Positions 8,574-17,197 of a DNA stretch of 64,000 nt are shown in pieces. The notes under the pieces were generated by a model that saw nothing but the letters and a program-made list of their open reading frames with translations, was not told the DNA's origin and made no database searches. The DNA comes from an uncultured Saprospiraceae bacterium (GTDB lineage: Bacteria; Bacteroidota; Bacteroidia; Chitinophagales; Saprospiraceae), in NCBI GenBank assembly GCA_938016265.1, contig CALLWB010000018.1, positions 48,509 to 112,508 on the forward strand, written 5' to 3'. Position numbers and translations under genes: made by a program. Positions within the stretch are counted from its first letter, which is position 1, and each line of letters starts with the position of its first letter.

Positions 8574-10649
8574 ATGACACCCCAACTCCGATTTATTAAA
8601 TTTCTTGGTTCCTTTTTGTTGGTAATGCTGGCACTGATTGACTGTCTTGCACAGAAGACAGCCACCTGCGAATTGGTAGATAAAATCATCACGACGACCA
8701 GAGATTTACACTACGAATCAAGATCTATTGATGACAAATATGCCACCCTGGTATTTGACGAGTTTTTGGAATCACTGGACCCCGGAGGCAAATACTTCAC
8801 TAAACAAGAACTACAGAAATTACAAGATTCAAAAACGGCTATTGACGATCAAATAACAGAAGGCAGATGCGAGTTTCTGGAGTTTACAACGGCCCTATTC
8901 TCCCAAAAATTAGCACAAGTAAATACCCAGCTCGAATTTCTAAAAAAACATGTGTTTGACGTCCACAAAGAAGAATTGCTCATTTACCAAAAAGACGACC
9001 TGTTTGCGGACAAAGATGGGTTTTCTGACAAATGGAGGCGAATTGTCAAATACAAAATCTTAAACTCCTATATCTCGAATACTGATTCACTGCTATTAGC
9101 ACAACCACCAAAGGCAACCGTCCTAAAAAAAATACAGCAAGAAGTCATCGAACGAGAAATCTGTAAACTGGAAGCAATCAAGTCAGCAGAAGGAGGCGTC
9201 CCTCAGTTTGTAGGCAATAAATTTCTCAAAGCCATCGCCTTTGGGTTTGACCCACACACCGTTTATCTCTCCCCAGATGAAAAAAACGAATTTGAAGGAG
9301 ATTTGTCGAAAGAAGCCTTTGCTTTTGGATTCGAAATGTCCAGAAACGATCGTGGAGAAATGGAGATTTTCCAAATTGTGCCAGGGAGTCCAGCTTGGAA
9401 TTCCAACTCCATGAACGAAGGCGACGTAGTATTAAGCGCTAAAAATTCCAATGGAAAAATCAAACTATTCGATTGCCTGAGCTCAGCAGAACTCGACGAG
9501 TTTATGCGCTCCAAAGAAACTAATTTTGCCGCCTTCAACATTAGGAAAAAGAACGGGAAAGAGACCACTGTCAAACTACACAAGGAGAAAATTGAAGTCA
9601 CCGAAAATATCATTAGAAGTTATTTGCTAGAAGGAGAACAAAAAATTGGATACATCTATCTTCCCTCCTTTTACACCCAGATGGACAGCTATGACTGGCT
9701 CGCCAATGGTTGCGGAAATGATGTCGCCAAAGAGCTGATACAACTCAAGCGAGCAGGAATCGAGGGGTTGATTTTTGATGTTCGGAATAATGGTGGTGGA
9801 TCGATGTTTGAAGCCATCCGGCTCGCGGGATTGTTTATTGATTATGGTGCGATTTGTATTGCAGATTCCAAAGGTGAAGACGCTGAATCATTGAAAGATA
9901 TGAGTCGGGGAATTGCTTATGATGGGCCATTGGTGGTGCTTCAAAATCCATTTAGTGCTTCTGCTTCTGAACTATTTGCTGCGGCGATGCAAGACTACAA
10001 CCGTGCGGTGATCGTTGGTGCACCTTCCTATGGAAAATCTACCGCGCAGAATATTGTGGCGGTGGATGGTACGAATAGCTTTTATTCAGAAGATGGCTAT
10101 CTGAAGGTGACCAGCGGGATGTTTTATCGGGTAGACGGTAAAAGTCATCAGCGAGAAGGGATTGCTCCTGATATAAAACTGCCAGGATTATATGACCAGT
10201 TGGAGTATAGAGAAAGTGATGTTTCTTCTGCTTTAATGCAGCGGACAATTGATAAAGAGACTTATTTTGAGCCGATGGATCCATTGCCCATTGCTCATTT
10301 GAAATCATTGAGTGATGCACGGTTGGCGGATGATCTGGCGTTTGAAAATCTGAAGGATATCAGCAAGACCATTGCAGAGTGGCAGAACAAATTGGTGATT
10401 CCATTGGCGTATGAAAAATTCAGGTCTTACTATTTTTCTACGCCCTTTTCTGAAGAATATCGAACCTCTTTTGAAGTAGCGCACACCCTTTTTAAGGCTG
10501 AAATTCCAGAACACAGTAAGGATCAGCTCCTTGACACAGAAACCAAACAAGAACTGAATAAAAAAGCGCTAGAAAAAATAAACAAAGACCCACAAGTACG
10601 GGCTTCTTTTCAGATAATAAATGATTTAATTAATTTTAATAAAAAATAA
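8574..10649 (+). CDS. Carboxy-terminal processing peptidase, S41 family (Prc/Tsp type)
   Basis: Periplasmic tail-specific protease of 691 residues. A hydrophobic signal segment spans about residues 8-26. A helical Tsp N-terminal domain follows, then a PDZ-like region (about 240-340), then the S41 catalytic core. The Ser-Lys dyad is visible as 'SASASELFAAAMQDY' (nucleophile about Ser463) and 'GAPSYGKSTAQ' (Lys488). The 25-residue spacing equals that of E. coli Prc. 'FDVRNNGGGSMFEA' is the usual carboxylate-adjacent loop. A long charged C-terminal extension (about 560-691) corresponds to the Prc tail domain. It probably trims outer-membrane or secreted proteins. It is followed after 6 bases by a small secreted coiled-coil gene, probably in the same transcript. 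Confidence 0.92.
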   Translation: MTPQLRFIKFLGSFLLVMLALIDCLAQKTATCELVDKIITTTRDLHYESRSIDDKYATLVFDEFLESLDPGGKYFTKQELQKLQDSKTAIDDQITEGRCEFLEFTTALFSQKLAQVNTQLEFLKKHVFDVHKEELLIYQKDDLFADKDGFSDKWRRIVKYKILNSYISNTDSLLLAQPPKATVLKKIQQEVIEREICKLEAIKSAEGGVPQFVGNKFLKAIAFGFDPHTVYLSPDEKNEFEGDLSKEAFAFGFEMSRNDRGEMEIFQIVPGSPAWNSNSMNEGDVVLSAKNSNGKIKLFDCLSSAELDEFMRSKETNFAAFNIRKKNGKETTVKLHKEKIEVTENIIRSYLLEGEQKIGYIYLPSFYTQMDSYDWLANGCGNDVAKELIQLKRAGIEGLIFDVRNNGGGSMFEAIRLAGLFIDYGAICIADSKGEDAESLKDMSRGIAYDGPLVVLQNPFSASASELFAAAMQDYNRAVIVGAPSYGKSTAQNIVAVDGTNSFYSEDGYLKVTSGMFYRVDGKSHQREGIAPDIKLPGLYDQLEYRESDVSSALMQRTIDKETYFEPMDPLPIAHLKSLSDARLADDLAFENLKDISKTIAEWQNKLVIPLAYEKFRSYYFSTPFSEEYRTSFEVAHTLFKAEIPEHSKDQLLDTETKQELNKKALEKINKDPQVRASFQIINDLINFNKK

Positions 10650-10655
10650 TTTCGA

Positions 10656-11681
10656 ATGAAATCCATACTACCCATTACGATATTTGTTTTTATGGTCGGC
10701 CTAGTCTTGCCGATGACCGCACAAACGACACCTGGATCAGTAGAATACATGTCTGACTTGGTGACACCAATAGAAGAAACGAAAGCTGCAACGTTAAAAT
10801 ATTTGCAGTCGATCACCAAAGGTCGCGGAGCAGCACGAGTAGAAAGCAAACGAAAGGCCCTTGTCACCGAAACCAAAGCAGTCCTCACTGATTTGAAAAA
10901 GAAAAAAGGGTTTGATGGAAAAGAAGCGCTGAAAAATTCGCTTACCGAGTTTTTGAACATCAAGCTTGCTGTCCTAGAGGAAGATTACGAGAAAATCGTA
11001 AACATGGACAAAATCAAAGAACAGTCCTATGATGCGATGGAAGCTTATATCCGAGCGCAAGAAGCAGCCAATGAAAAACTGGATGGCGCTTTCGAAATAG
11101 TCAAAAAAGCGCAAAATGAATTTGCCACGAAACACTCTATTATCCTCGAGCAGCGAGAAGGCGATGAAATAGACAAAAAAATAGCAAAAGCGAGCAAAGT
11201 ATTGTCCCACTTCAACGAAGTATACCTCATTTTCTTTAGGAGTTACCTGCAAGAAGGTTATGTCCTGGAAGCGCTGGGATCAGAGGATGTAGCAGCTATC
11301 GAACAAGGCAGAAACGCACTAGAGTCCTATGCGAAAGAAGGCTTGAAAAAATTAGAAACACTGGAAGATTATGAAAAGGACAGCAGCCTAAAGGACCTCG
11401 CTAAAAACCTGTTGGAGTTTTATCTAAAAGAAGCGGAAGGCGATTTCACCAAGCAAATTGATTTCTTACTTTCTCAAGACGATTTAGTAAAATTGCGCAA
11501 AGCAGCCGAGAAGTCAAGAAAAAAGGAAGAAATCAACGCCTACAATGAAAAAGTAGAAGCAATAAATGAAGAAGCAGACCGTCTCAACAAGATCACCCAG
11601 TCCTCCAATAACAACAGAGAAAAATTGCTAGACCAATGGAATAAAACTTCAGAAAAATTTCTCAGTACACACTCAGAATAA
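10656..11681 (+). CDS. Secreted coiled-coil protein of unknown function
   Basis: The 341-residue protein has a clear signal peptide ending 'PMTAQ' (about residue 23). The rest is almost entirely helical and Lys/Glu-rich, with heptad-like stretches throughout and an Asn/Ser linker ('SSNNN') near the C-terminus. I do not assign a function. It resembles in outline the LIC11966-type surface proteins seen in Bacteroidota, but this is a weak impression. It lies 6 bases after the Prc-type protease, so the two are probably co-transcribed. It could be an adaptor or substrate of that protease, as NlpI is for Prc in E. coli (inference by position only). Confidence 0.8.
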   Translation: MKSILPITIFVFMVGLVLPMTAQTTPGSVEYMSDLVTPIEETKAATLKYLQSITKGRGAARVESKRKALVTETKAVLTDLKKKKGFDGKEALKNSLTEFLNIKLAVLEEDYEKIVNMDKIKEQSYDAMEAYIRAQEAANEKLDGAFEIVKKAQNEFATKHSIILEQREGDEIDKKIAKASKVLSHFNEVYLIFFRSYLQEGYVLEALGSEDVAAIEQGRNALESYAKEGLKKLETLEDYEKDSSLKDLAKNLLEFYLKEAEGDFTKQIDFLLSQDDLVKLRKAAEKSRKKEEINAYNEKVEAINEEADRLNKITQSSNNNREKLLDQWNKTSEKFLSTHSE

Positions 11682-12082
11682 TTATTTTCTCCGCATAATA
11701 TCATGTTCAAACACGGAAAAACGAGGCCTGTATTTGTCGGTCAAACTCTTCGGATTTGTCTTAAGTAATTTACTCAATGCAATTACTTGCATTGGTCCTC
11801 CGAAAATACATTTTTATTTATATATACTTAACAACTAGAATGCCAACACATTCTAACTCACTAAGTGAATGAAAACTCAACTTCTAAAAAAAAGATAAAT
11901 TTTATTAACTAGTATAAGAAACAATTCTTATCACTTGGAGTACAATTGAGATAAACAATCTTAGTTGTCAGTGCTATGTACTTTGGATACAAACTGGTGG
12001 AAGACTTCCCTGATTTGTACTCGTAAAAAATGAAAATTCTGTCAATTATTGATTACCTTTACACCTTGGAAAAATTGACCGA
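11682..12082. other. Gene-free stretch with nested hairpins
   Basis: No credible reading frame. A perfect 8-bp hairpin, CAATGCAA (11775-11782) with TTGCATTG (11787-11794), is enclosed by a second pairing, TTCGGA (11749-11754) with TCCGAA (11799-11804). No U-run follows on either strand, so it is not an obvious terminator. The rest is AT-rich and could hold the promoter of the next gene, which I cannot place with confidence. Confidence 0.4.
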
Positions 12083-13966
12083 ATGAACTTCAAGTACATC
12101 ATTACCAGTATCTTCGCAATACTACTTTTTTGTATTGTTGGAGAGGCAAAGACCGATAAATACCGATGTATTATTAGAGACGATCCATCTACTACGATGT
12201 GTATCGCTTGGAACCAAGCTTCCGGAAGCAACCCTATTCTTTACTATGATGAGATAGATTTTGGAACAGATTATAATTCCTATAGTCGCTCAGAAAAACC
12301 TGTCAAATCTGTAGTAGCAAAAGGCCTCAACAACAAGTTCGTCCGACTGACCAATCTAATGCCAAATACCCAATACTTTTTTGTCATCAAAGATAGTGAG
12401 GGAGTCAGCCGTCGGTTTTATTTCAAAACCATCCCGGATCATCAATATGAACGATTGTCTATTGTGGCTGGTGGAGATTCCAGAAATAACCGTAGAGCAA
12501 GAAAGAGCGCCAACACACTTGTTGCCAAGCTAAAACCACACGTCGTTTTATTCGGTGGAGACATGACTGGTGGGGACAACAGCAAACAGTGGCCGCAATG
12601 GATGGACGACTGGCAATTGACAATAGCCAGCGACGGCAGAATGACCCCCATCGTAGCAGCAAGAGGCAACCACGAATATTCCAATAAAACCCTATTAGAT
12701 TTATTTGATGCGCCAAATGCCAATGTCTATTACGGACTAAACTTCGGCGGCAATCTGCTTAGATCTTATACTTTGAATTCGCTAATTTCGGCAGGTGGCG
12801 AGCAGGCAAGCTGGCTAGAGTCAGATCTTCAAAACAACCAAGATGTAATCTGGAAGTTTGCCCAATACCACTACCCCATCCGACCACATACCGCCAGAAA
12901 AAGAAACCGGGAAAACCTGCGATCCAGCTGGGCTACACTCTTCGATCAATACAAAGTGAACCTAGTAGTGGAATGCGACGGACACGTAGTAAAATCTACT
13001 TGGCCTATCCGACCTTCTACCGATGAAGGCAGCGTAAATGGATTTATCCGAGATGATGAAAACGGAACTGTCTACGTAGGAGAAGGCTGCTGGGGTGCAC
13101 CACTACGAGAAAACAACCATGACAAACCATGGACAAGGGGAAGTGGTAGTTTCAACCAATTTAAATGGATATTCGTTGATACCGAAAAGGTTGAAATACG
13201 AACTATAAAAACAGACAACGCTGAAAAGGTAGAAGAGCTTTCTAATTACGACATTTTTAATATTCCTTACGGACTTGATATTTGGTCTCCAGATAATGGA
13301 CCGGTGATCTATTTGAGGAATAAAAATTTCGTTCCTGCACCTGCCCCTATGCCTGCACCACCGCCAGTGGTTGTTGAAGAAGTTGTCCCTGTATTTATAA
13401 ATGAGATAGCTGACTTTGATGTAAAAGTCAATCAAGAACTTATTGAGATGGACTTGTCTGTCATCAATGAGTCGCAGCCAATGTACTTTGAAATACAGCG
13501 ATCTACCAACGGAGAGTTTTATAGAACCATTGATACACTCGCCGTTAATAATATTTCAAAGGAAAGTCAAAAATTCAGAGTACTGGACAAACGCGCCGCC
13601 TATCTAAACCTTTCAGGGATGTATTACAGAATTAAACAAATCCCAAAAGAAGGCGCTCCTACCTATTCAGAGGTAAAAAAGATCGAACTGACCCCCTGGG
13701 AAAACTACGAAGCTGAGGATGTCAACCCCAAGTACAAAGCCTACCGATTTCAATATTCTATTGATGAATCAGTTGACGTTGGACTCAAAATTTTCAACTC
13801 AAAAGGCCGGGAAGAAAAAAGCAAACGTTTCACAAAACAAGAAGCAGGTGATCACACCAGAATCATAAATATGAAGGATTTCCTTCCTGGAGTATACCTC
13901 ATCAAACTTAACATTGGGGATAAAACAATCATCCGCCGCCTGATCGTTCCTGAAGGTGATTCCTAA
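12083..13966 (+). CDS. Secreted metallophosphoesterase with T9SS sorting domain
   Basis: The 627-residue protein starts with a signal peptide (about 1-22). A fibronectin-III / purple-acid-phosphatase-like N-terminal domain (about 24-117) follows, then a calcineurin-like phosphoesterase domain (about 124-375). Metal-binding motifs are 'AGGDSR' (Asp132), 'FGGDMT' (Asp160), 'RGNHE' (Asn196-His197) and 'QYHYP' (His263). The final GHxH motif reads 'CDGHVV', so its second His is missing. A Pro/Ala linker ('APAPMPAPPP') leads to a beta domain and a C-terminal T9SS sorting domain ending 'GVYLIKLNIGDKTIIRRL'. The substrate is unknown. A longer paralogue follows immediately downstream. Confidence 0.88.
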   Translation: MNFKYIITSIFAILLFCIVGEAKTDKYRCIIRDDPSTTMCIAWNQASGSNPILYYDEIDFGTDYNSYSRSEKPVKSVVAKGLNNKFVRLTNLMPNTQYFFVIKDSEGVSRRFYFKTIPDHQYERLSIVAGGDSRNNRRARKSANTLVAKLKPHVVLFGGDMTGGDNSKQWPQWMDDWQLTIASDGRMTPIVAARGNHEYSNKTLLDLFDAPNANVYYGLNFGGNLLRSYTLNSLISAGGEQASWLESDLQNNQDVIWKFAQYHYPIRPHTARKRNRENLRSSWATLFDQYKVNLVVECDGHVVKSTWPIRPSTDEGSVNGFIRDDENGTVYVGEGCWGAPLRENNHDKPWTRGSGSFNQFKWIFVDTEKVEIRTIKTDNAEKVEELSNYDIFNIPYGLDIWSPDNGPVIYLRNKNFVPAPAPMPAPPPVVVEEVVPVFINEIADFDVKVNQELIEMDLSVINESQPMYFEIQRSTNGEFYRTIDTLAVNNISKESQKFRVLDKRAAYLNLSGMYYRIKQIPKEGAPTYSEVKKIELTPWENYEAEDVNPKYKAYRFQYSIDESVDVGLKIFNSKGREEKSKRFTKQEAGDHTRIINMKDFLPGVYLIKLNIGDKTIIRRLIVPEGDS

Positions 13967-13967
13967 A

Positions 13968-14060
13968 CGATCTCAAAGGGTTTAGAATGTGGTCCGACTT
14001 TCGGAAGTTCAAAAGAGTAGGAACCGCGACAGCGGATAAGTCAGTGCGATCCATCCTACC
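13968..14060 (+). repeat. Dispersed repeat, copy 1 (AGTCCGACTTTCG family)
   Basis: About 93 bases that align over their whole length with 18957-19049. Both begin CGATC, share GTCCGACTTTCG, then an A/G-rich middle containing GAACCG and a CGGA, and end with GTGCGATCCATCCT. Differences are mainly transitions and one small indel. It lies just after the first metallophosphoesterase gene and is non-coding. Confidence 0.75.
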
Positions 14061-14097
14061 CGATCCACCGCGTTTCGTCCGATCTAAACAACTAATT

Positions 14098-14185
14098 CGA
14101 TAAAACTCTTCGTCTCCGCACCTCTGCGTTTAATAAACAATTCTTAACGATAAGATTTGCGTCTCCTTATCTCTGCGTTTAATAA
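14098..14185 (+). repeat. Tandem degenerate repeat (two 50-base units) before the second phosphoesterase
   Basis: Two units, 14098-14135 and 14148-14185, each run CGATAA ... GTCTCC ... TCTGCGTTTAATAA with a period of exactly 50 bases. A third, more diverged copy is at 27557-27595. CTCTGCGTTTAA-type repeats, written on the other strand as TTAAACGCAGAG, recur in many bacterial genomes. I know of no assigned function. Confidence 0.55.
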
Positions 14186-14260
14186 TTATCCCAATCAAGC
14201 ATTCTCACATTCCCTGAATAATTCGTAATTTCGTTTATTCCTTATTAAGAACTAAACGTA

Positions 14261-17029
14261 ATGAACATTCTACCTCGTCTTTGCCTGCTGATTGTATTTA
14301 TCTGCTTGTCGTATTCCTCCTTTGCTACTACCGATCGATATAGAGGCATTATCAATGATGACCCTTCTTCTTCATTTACAATAGGCTGGAATCAGATCAC
14401 TGGCGCAAATCCAGCCGTCCATTTTGATGTTGTAGATCACGGAGTCAATTGGCAAGACTATGCAAACACCAAAGCCTATGACCGCAATGTTGCTGCCAAA
14501 GGAATGCAAAACTACTTTGCCAATTTATTCGGCCTTCAACCCAATACGGTATACTATTTTGTGATTAAAGACAGTGATAGCGTCAGTTCCAGATTTTCCT
14601 TCAAAACGGCGCCTGACAATCCGAATGAGCGCTTGTCCATCATTGCAGGCGGCGACTCCAGAAGTAACAGAACACCCCGACAATCTGCAAATTTGATGGT
14701 GTCTAAACTGCGTCCCCATTGTGTGCTTTTTGGTGGCGATATGACCAATGACGACACCGATGGTCAATGGCAGGACTGGATGGACGATTGGCAGCTGACT
14801 ACTGGTACCGACGGCAGAATCATCCCTATCATCGCAGCTAGAGGCAACCATGAAAATGGTAATGGTGTGATGTCTGACTTATTCGATGTGCCACATCCAG
14901 ATGTGTATTATTCAATCACCTTTGGAGGAAACTTATTAAAGACATTAACCCTAAACTCCTTAATTTCCAGTGGTGGCTCACAAGAAACCTGGTTGGAAAA
15001 CGAGCTACAAAATAGCCAGAATATCATCTGGAAAATTGCCCAATACCACTTCCCTATAGTACCACATGCCACCTGGAAAATTGACAACCTCCTACAACGA
15101 TCCAACTGGGCGCCAAAATTTGATACTTATGACGTACAACTCGTTGTAGAATGTGACGCACACGTCGTAAAATCTACCTGGCCTATCCGGCTAGGAAGCT
15201 CCAGCGAACCAGGAGAAGACAAAGGGTTTGTAAGAGATGACAACAACGGAACCGTCTATGTGGGAGAAGGAACTTGGGGAGCGCCACTTAGAACAGACGA
15301 CGACAACCACAATTGGACGAGAAGCCACGGAAGTTTCAACTCCTTCAAATGGATTTTTGTAGACCAGCAACAGATAAAAGTCAGAACCATCAAAGTGGAC
15401 AATGCTGCTTCTGTAGCAACGGTAGACGACGCCAACATCTTTATACCTCCTTCAAATCTGGACATTTGGAATCCATCAACTGGAGCAGTCATCTGCATTG
15501 AAAATCCAAATTTCACAGGAGGCCCAAGTATTCAAATCACTAATCCTATTGAGGGAGCGTTGATACCTTCCCTTCAAAACATTACGATTCAGACGAATGC
15601 CTCTGACCCTAATGGTAGCATTGATCATGTCGATTTTTATATTAATAACGTCCTATTAGGAACTACGAATGCTGCGCCTTTCAATTTCAATTGGTTGCCA
15701 GCGGCTGCGGGGGCTTACCAAATCACGGCGATTGCGCACGACAATGATGGATTTACTGCTACGTCCAATGTAAATATTATTGTTGCATTGTCAGGTTCTA
15801 CGGTAGAAGTTGGCGTTGATGAAAGCAGTGATGACGCAGAAGAAACTGGCCTTGGAATCCTATATCTCACCAGCGATGATCTCGAACTAACCGAGGATGG
15901 GATTGTAAATGGAAATCAGGATGTCGGCATCCGGTTTAACAATATTTCAGTGCCCGCAGGCGCTACGATTACTAATGCTTATATTCAATTTACAGCAGAC
16001 GGAAGCACCAGCGGATCTTCTAGTTTGTCCGTAGCTGTCGAGTTGAGTGCCAATCCCCCCACCTTTTCTTCTTCAAATGATGTATCCAATAGGCAACTAA
16101 GTACAGGAATAAGTTGGAGCCCACTTTCGTGGAATGCTGGTGAAAATGGTACAGACCAACAAACCCCCAACCTCAATAGTCAGGTCCAGCAAATCATTGA
16201 CCTCAGTGGATGGAGTACTGGCAACTCAATGGCATTTGTCATCAAGGGAAATGGCACTCGACGTGCTTATGCCTACGATGGCAATCAAACGAATGTCCCC
16301 GTGCTTCATATCGAGTATGACATTAATTTGCCGGTCATTAATGCCCCACAATTTAGTAGTACGGAGATGATCTGTGGAACTGAACCGCTGTTTCTTGATG
16401 CAGGCGCGGGCTATAGTCAATATTTCTGGAATGGTGATCTATCGCAAAACCAAGGGCAATTTTTCATGGTGGACGCTCCGGGGACTTTTTCTGTAACGGT
16501 AATGGACCAATACGGCCAACTGGCCACGAGCAACATGGTAACGGTAACACAAGTGCCTGAAGCTACTGTTACGATTACTGATACTGGAAATTGTGGGGGA
16601 TGTGTGGAGTTGGATGCAGGTAGTGGATATACTAATTATTCCTGGAGTACTGGCGAGGCTACTCAACTAATTACTGTGCAACAAACCGGCACCTATTCTG
16701 TAACAGTTACAGATGCCAACGGGTGTATTGCTACGGATGCTTTTAATGCTGACGTCACAACAGGCTTGGATGAACTGATGGCTAATCCTCATTTTTCTGT
16801 TTTTCCTAATCCTGCAGAAAACGTTTTGTTTATTCAATCAATTAGCACGGAAACCGTGGCTTCTGTTATCCTATATAATGTTTCTGGACAAATGGTTTTA
16901 AAAGAAGCTGCTACCTTGGGTACCAAAGCAAAAAAACTGGATGTATCAAAATTGGAATCGGGGATTTATTTTATTGAATTGATCACTGATAATGAACGAG
17001 GAGTATATCGTGTTCTTATAAATCGATAA
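14261..17029 (+). CDS. Large secreted metallophosphoesterase with Ig-like and T9SS domains
   Basis: A paralogue of the preceding gene, extended to 922 residues. It has a signal peptide (about 1-22), a purple-acid-phosphatase-like N-domain, then a calcineurin-like domain with 'AGGDSR', 'FGGDMT', 'RGNHE', 'QYHFP' and 'CDAHVV'. The last motif has lost the Gly and the second His of GHxH. Next comes a bacterial Ig-like domain (from about 425, 'SIQITNPIEGALIPSL'). A beta-rich DNRLRE-like domain follows (about 520-690, 'VPAGATITNAYIQF'), then two PKD/Ig-like segments with 'SWSTGE' and 'YSVTVTDANGC'. A T9SS type A domain ends the protein ('FSVFPNPAENVLFIQS' to 'YRVLINR'). It is probably surface-attached. 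The tandem position indicates duplication, with domain gain in this copy. Confidence 0.88.
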   Translation: MNILPRLCLLIVFICLSYSSFATTDRYRGIINDDPSSSFTIGWNQITGANPAVHFDVVDHGVNWQDYANTKAYDRNVAAKGMQNYFANLFGLQPNTVYYFVIKDSDSVSSRFSFKTAPDNPNERLSIIAGGDSRSNRTPRQSANLMVSKLRPHCVLFGGDMTNDDTDGQWQDWMDDWQLTTGTDGRIIPIIAARGNHENGNGVMSDLFDVPHPDVYYSITFGGNLLKTLTLNSLISSGGSQETWLENELQNSQNIIWKIAQYHFPIVPHATWKIDNLLQRSNWAPKFDTYDVQLVVECDAHVVKSTWPIRLGSSSEPGEDKGFVRDDNNGTVYVGEGTWGAPLRTDDDNHNWTRSHGSFNSFKWIFVDQQQIKVRTIKVDNAASVATVDDANIFIPPSNLDIWNPSTGAVICIENPNFTGGPSIQITNPIEGALIPSLQNITIQTNASDPNGSIDHVDFYINNVLLGTTNAAPFNFNWLPAAAGAYQITAIAHDNDGFTATSNVNIIVALSGSTVEVGVDESSDDAEETGLGILYLTSDDLELTEDGIVNGNQDVGIRFNNISVPAGATITNAYIQFTADGSTSGSSSLSVAVELSANPPTFSSSNDVSNRQLSTGISWSPLSWNAGENGTDQQTPNLNSQVQQIIDLSGWSTGNSMAFVIKGNGTRRAYAYDGNQTNVPVLHIEYDINLPVINAPQFSSTEMICGTEPLFLDAGAGYSQYFWNGDLSQNQGQFFMVDAPGTFSVTVMDQYGQLATSNMVTVTQVPEATVTITDTGNCGGCVELDAGSGYTNYSWSTGEATQLITVQQTGTYSVTVTDANGCIATDAFNADVTTGLDELMANPHFSVFPNPAENVLFIQSISTETVASVILYNVSGQMVLKEAATLGTKAKKLDVSKLESGIYFIELITDNERGVYRVLINR

Positions 17030-17197
17030 TCATTTTTTGGGTTAACAGCGTAATAGTGATTGGTTTTATTGGCAAATCTGTTGAAAATGGCCTCAATTAC
17101 CATTACCCCCTTCACCAATTCTCTATTAACCATAATTGAGAGAAACCTTCTTCGTCTTTTTTCGTACAAAAGGTACTATTCGCGTAGTATAGCTTGT

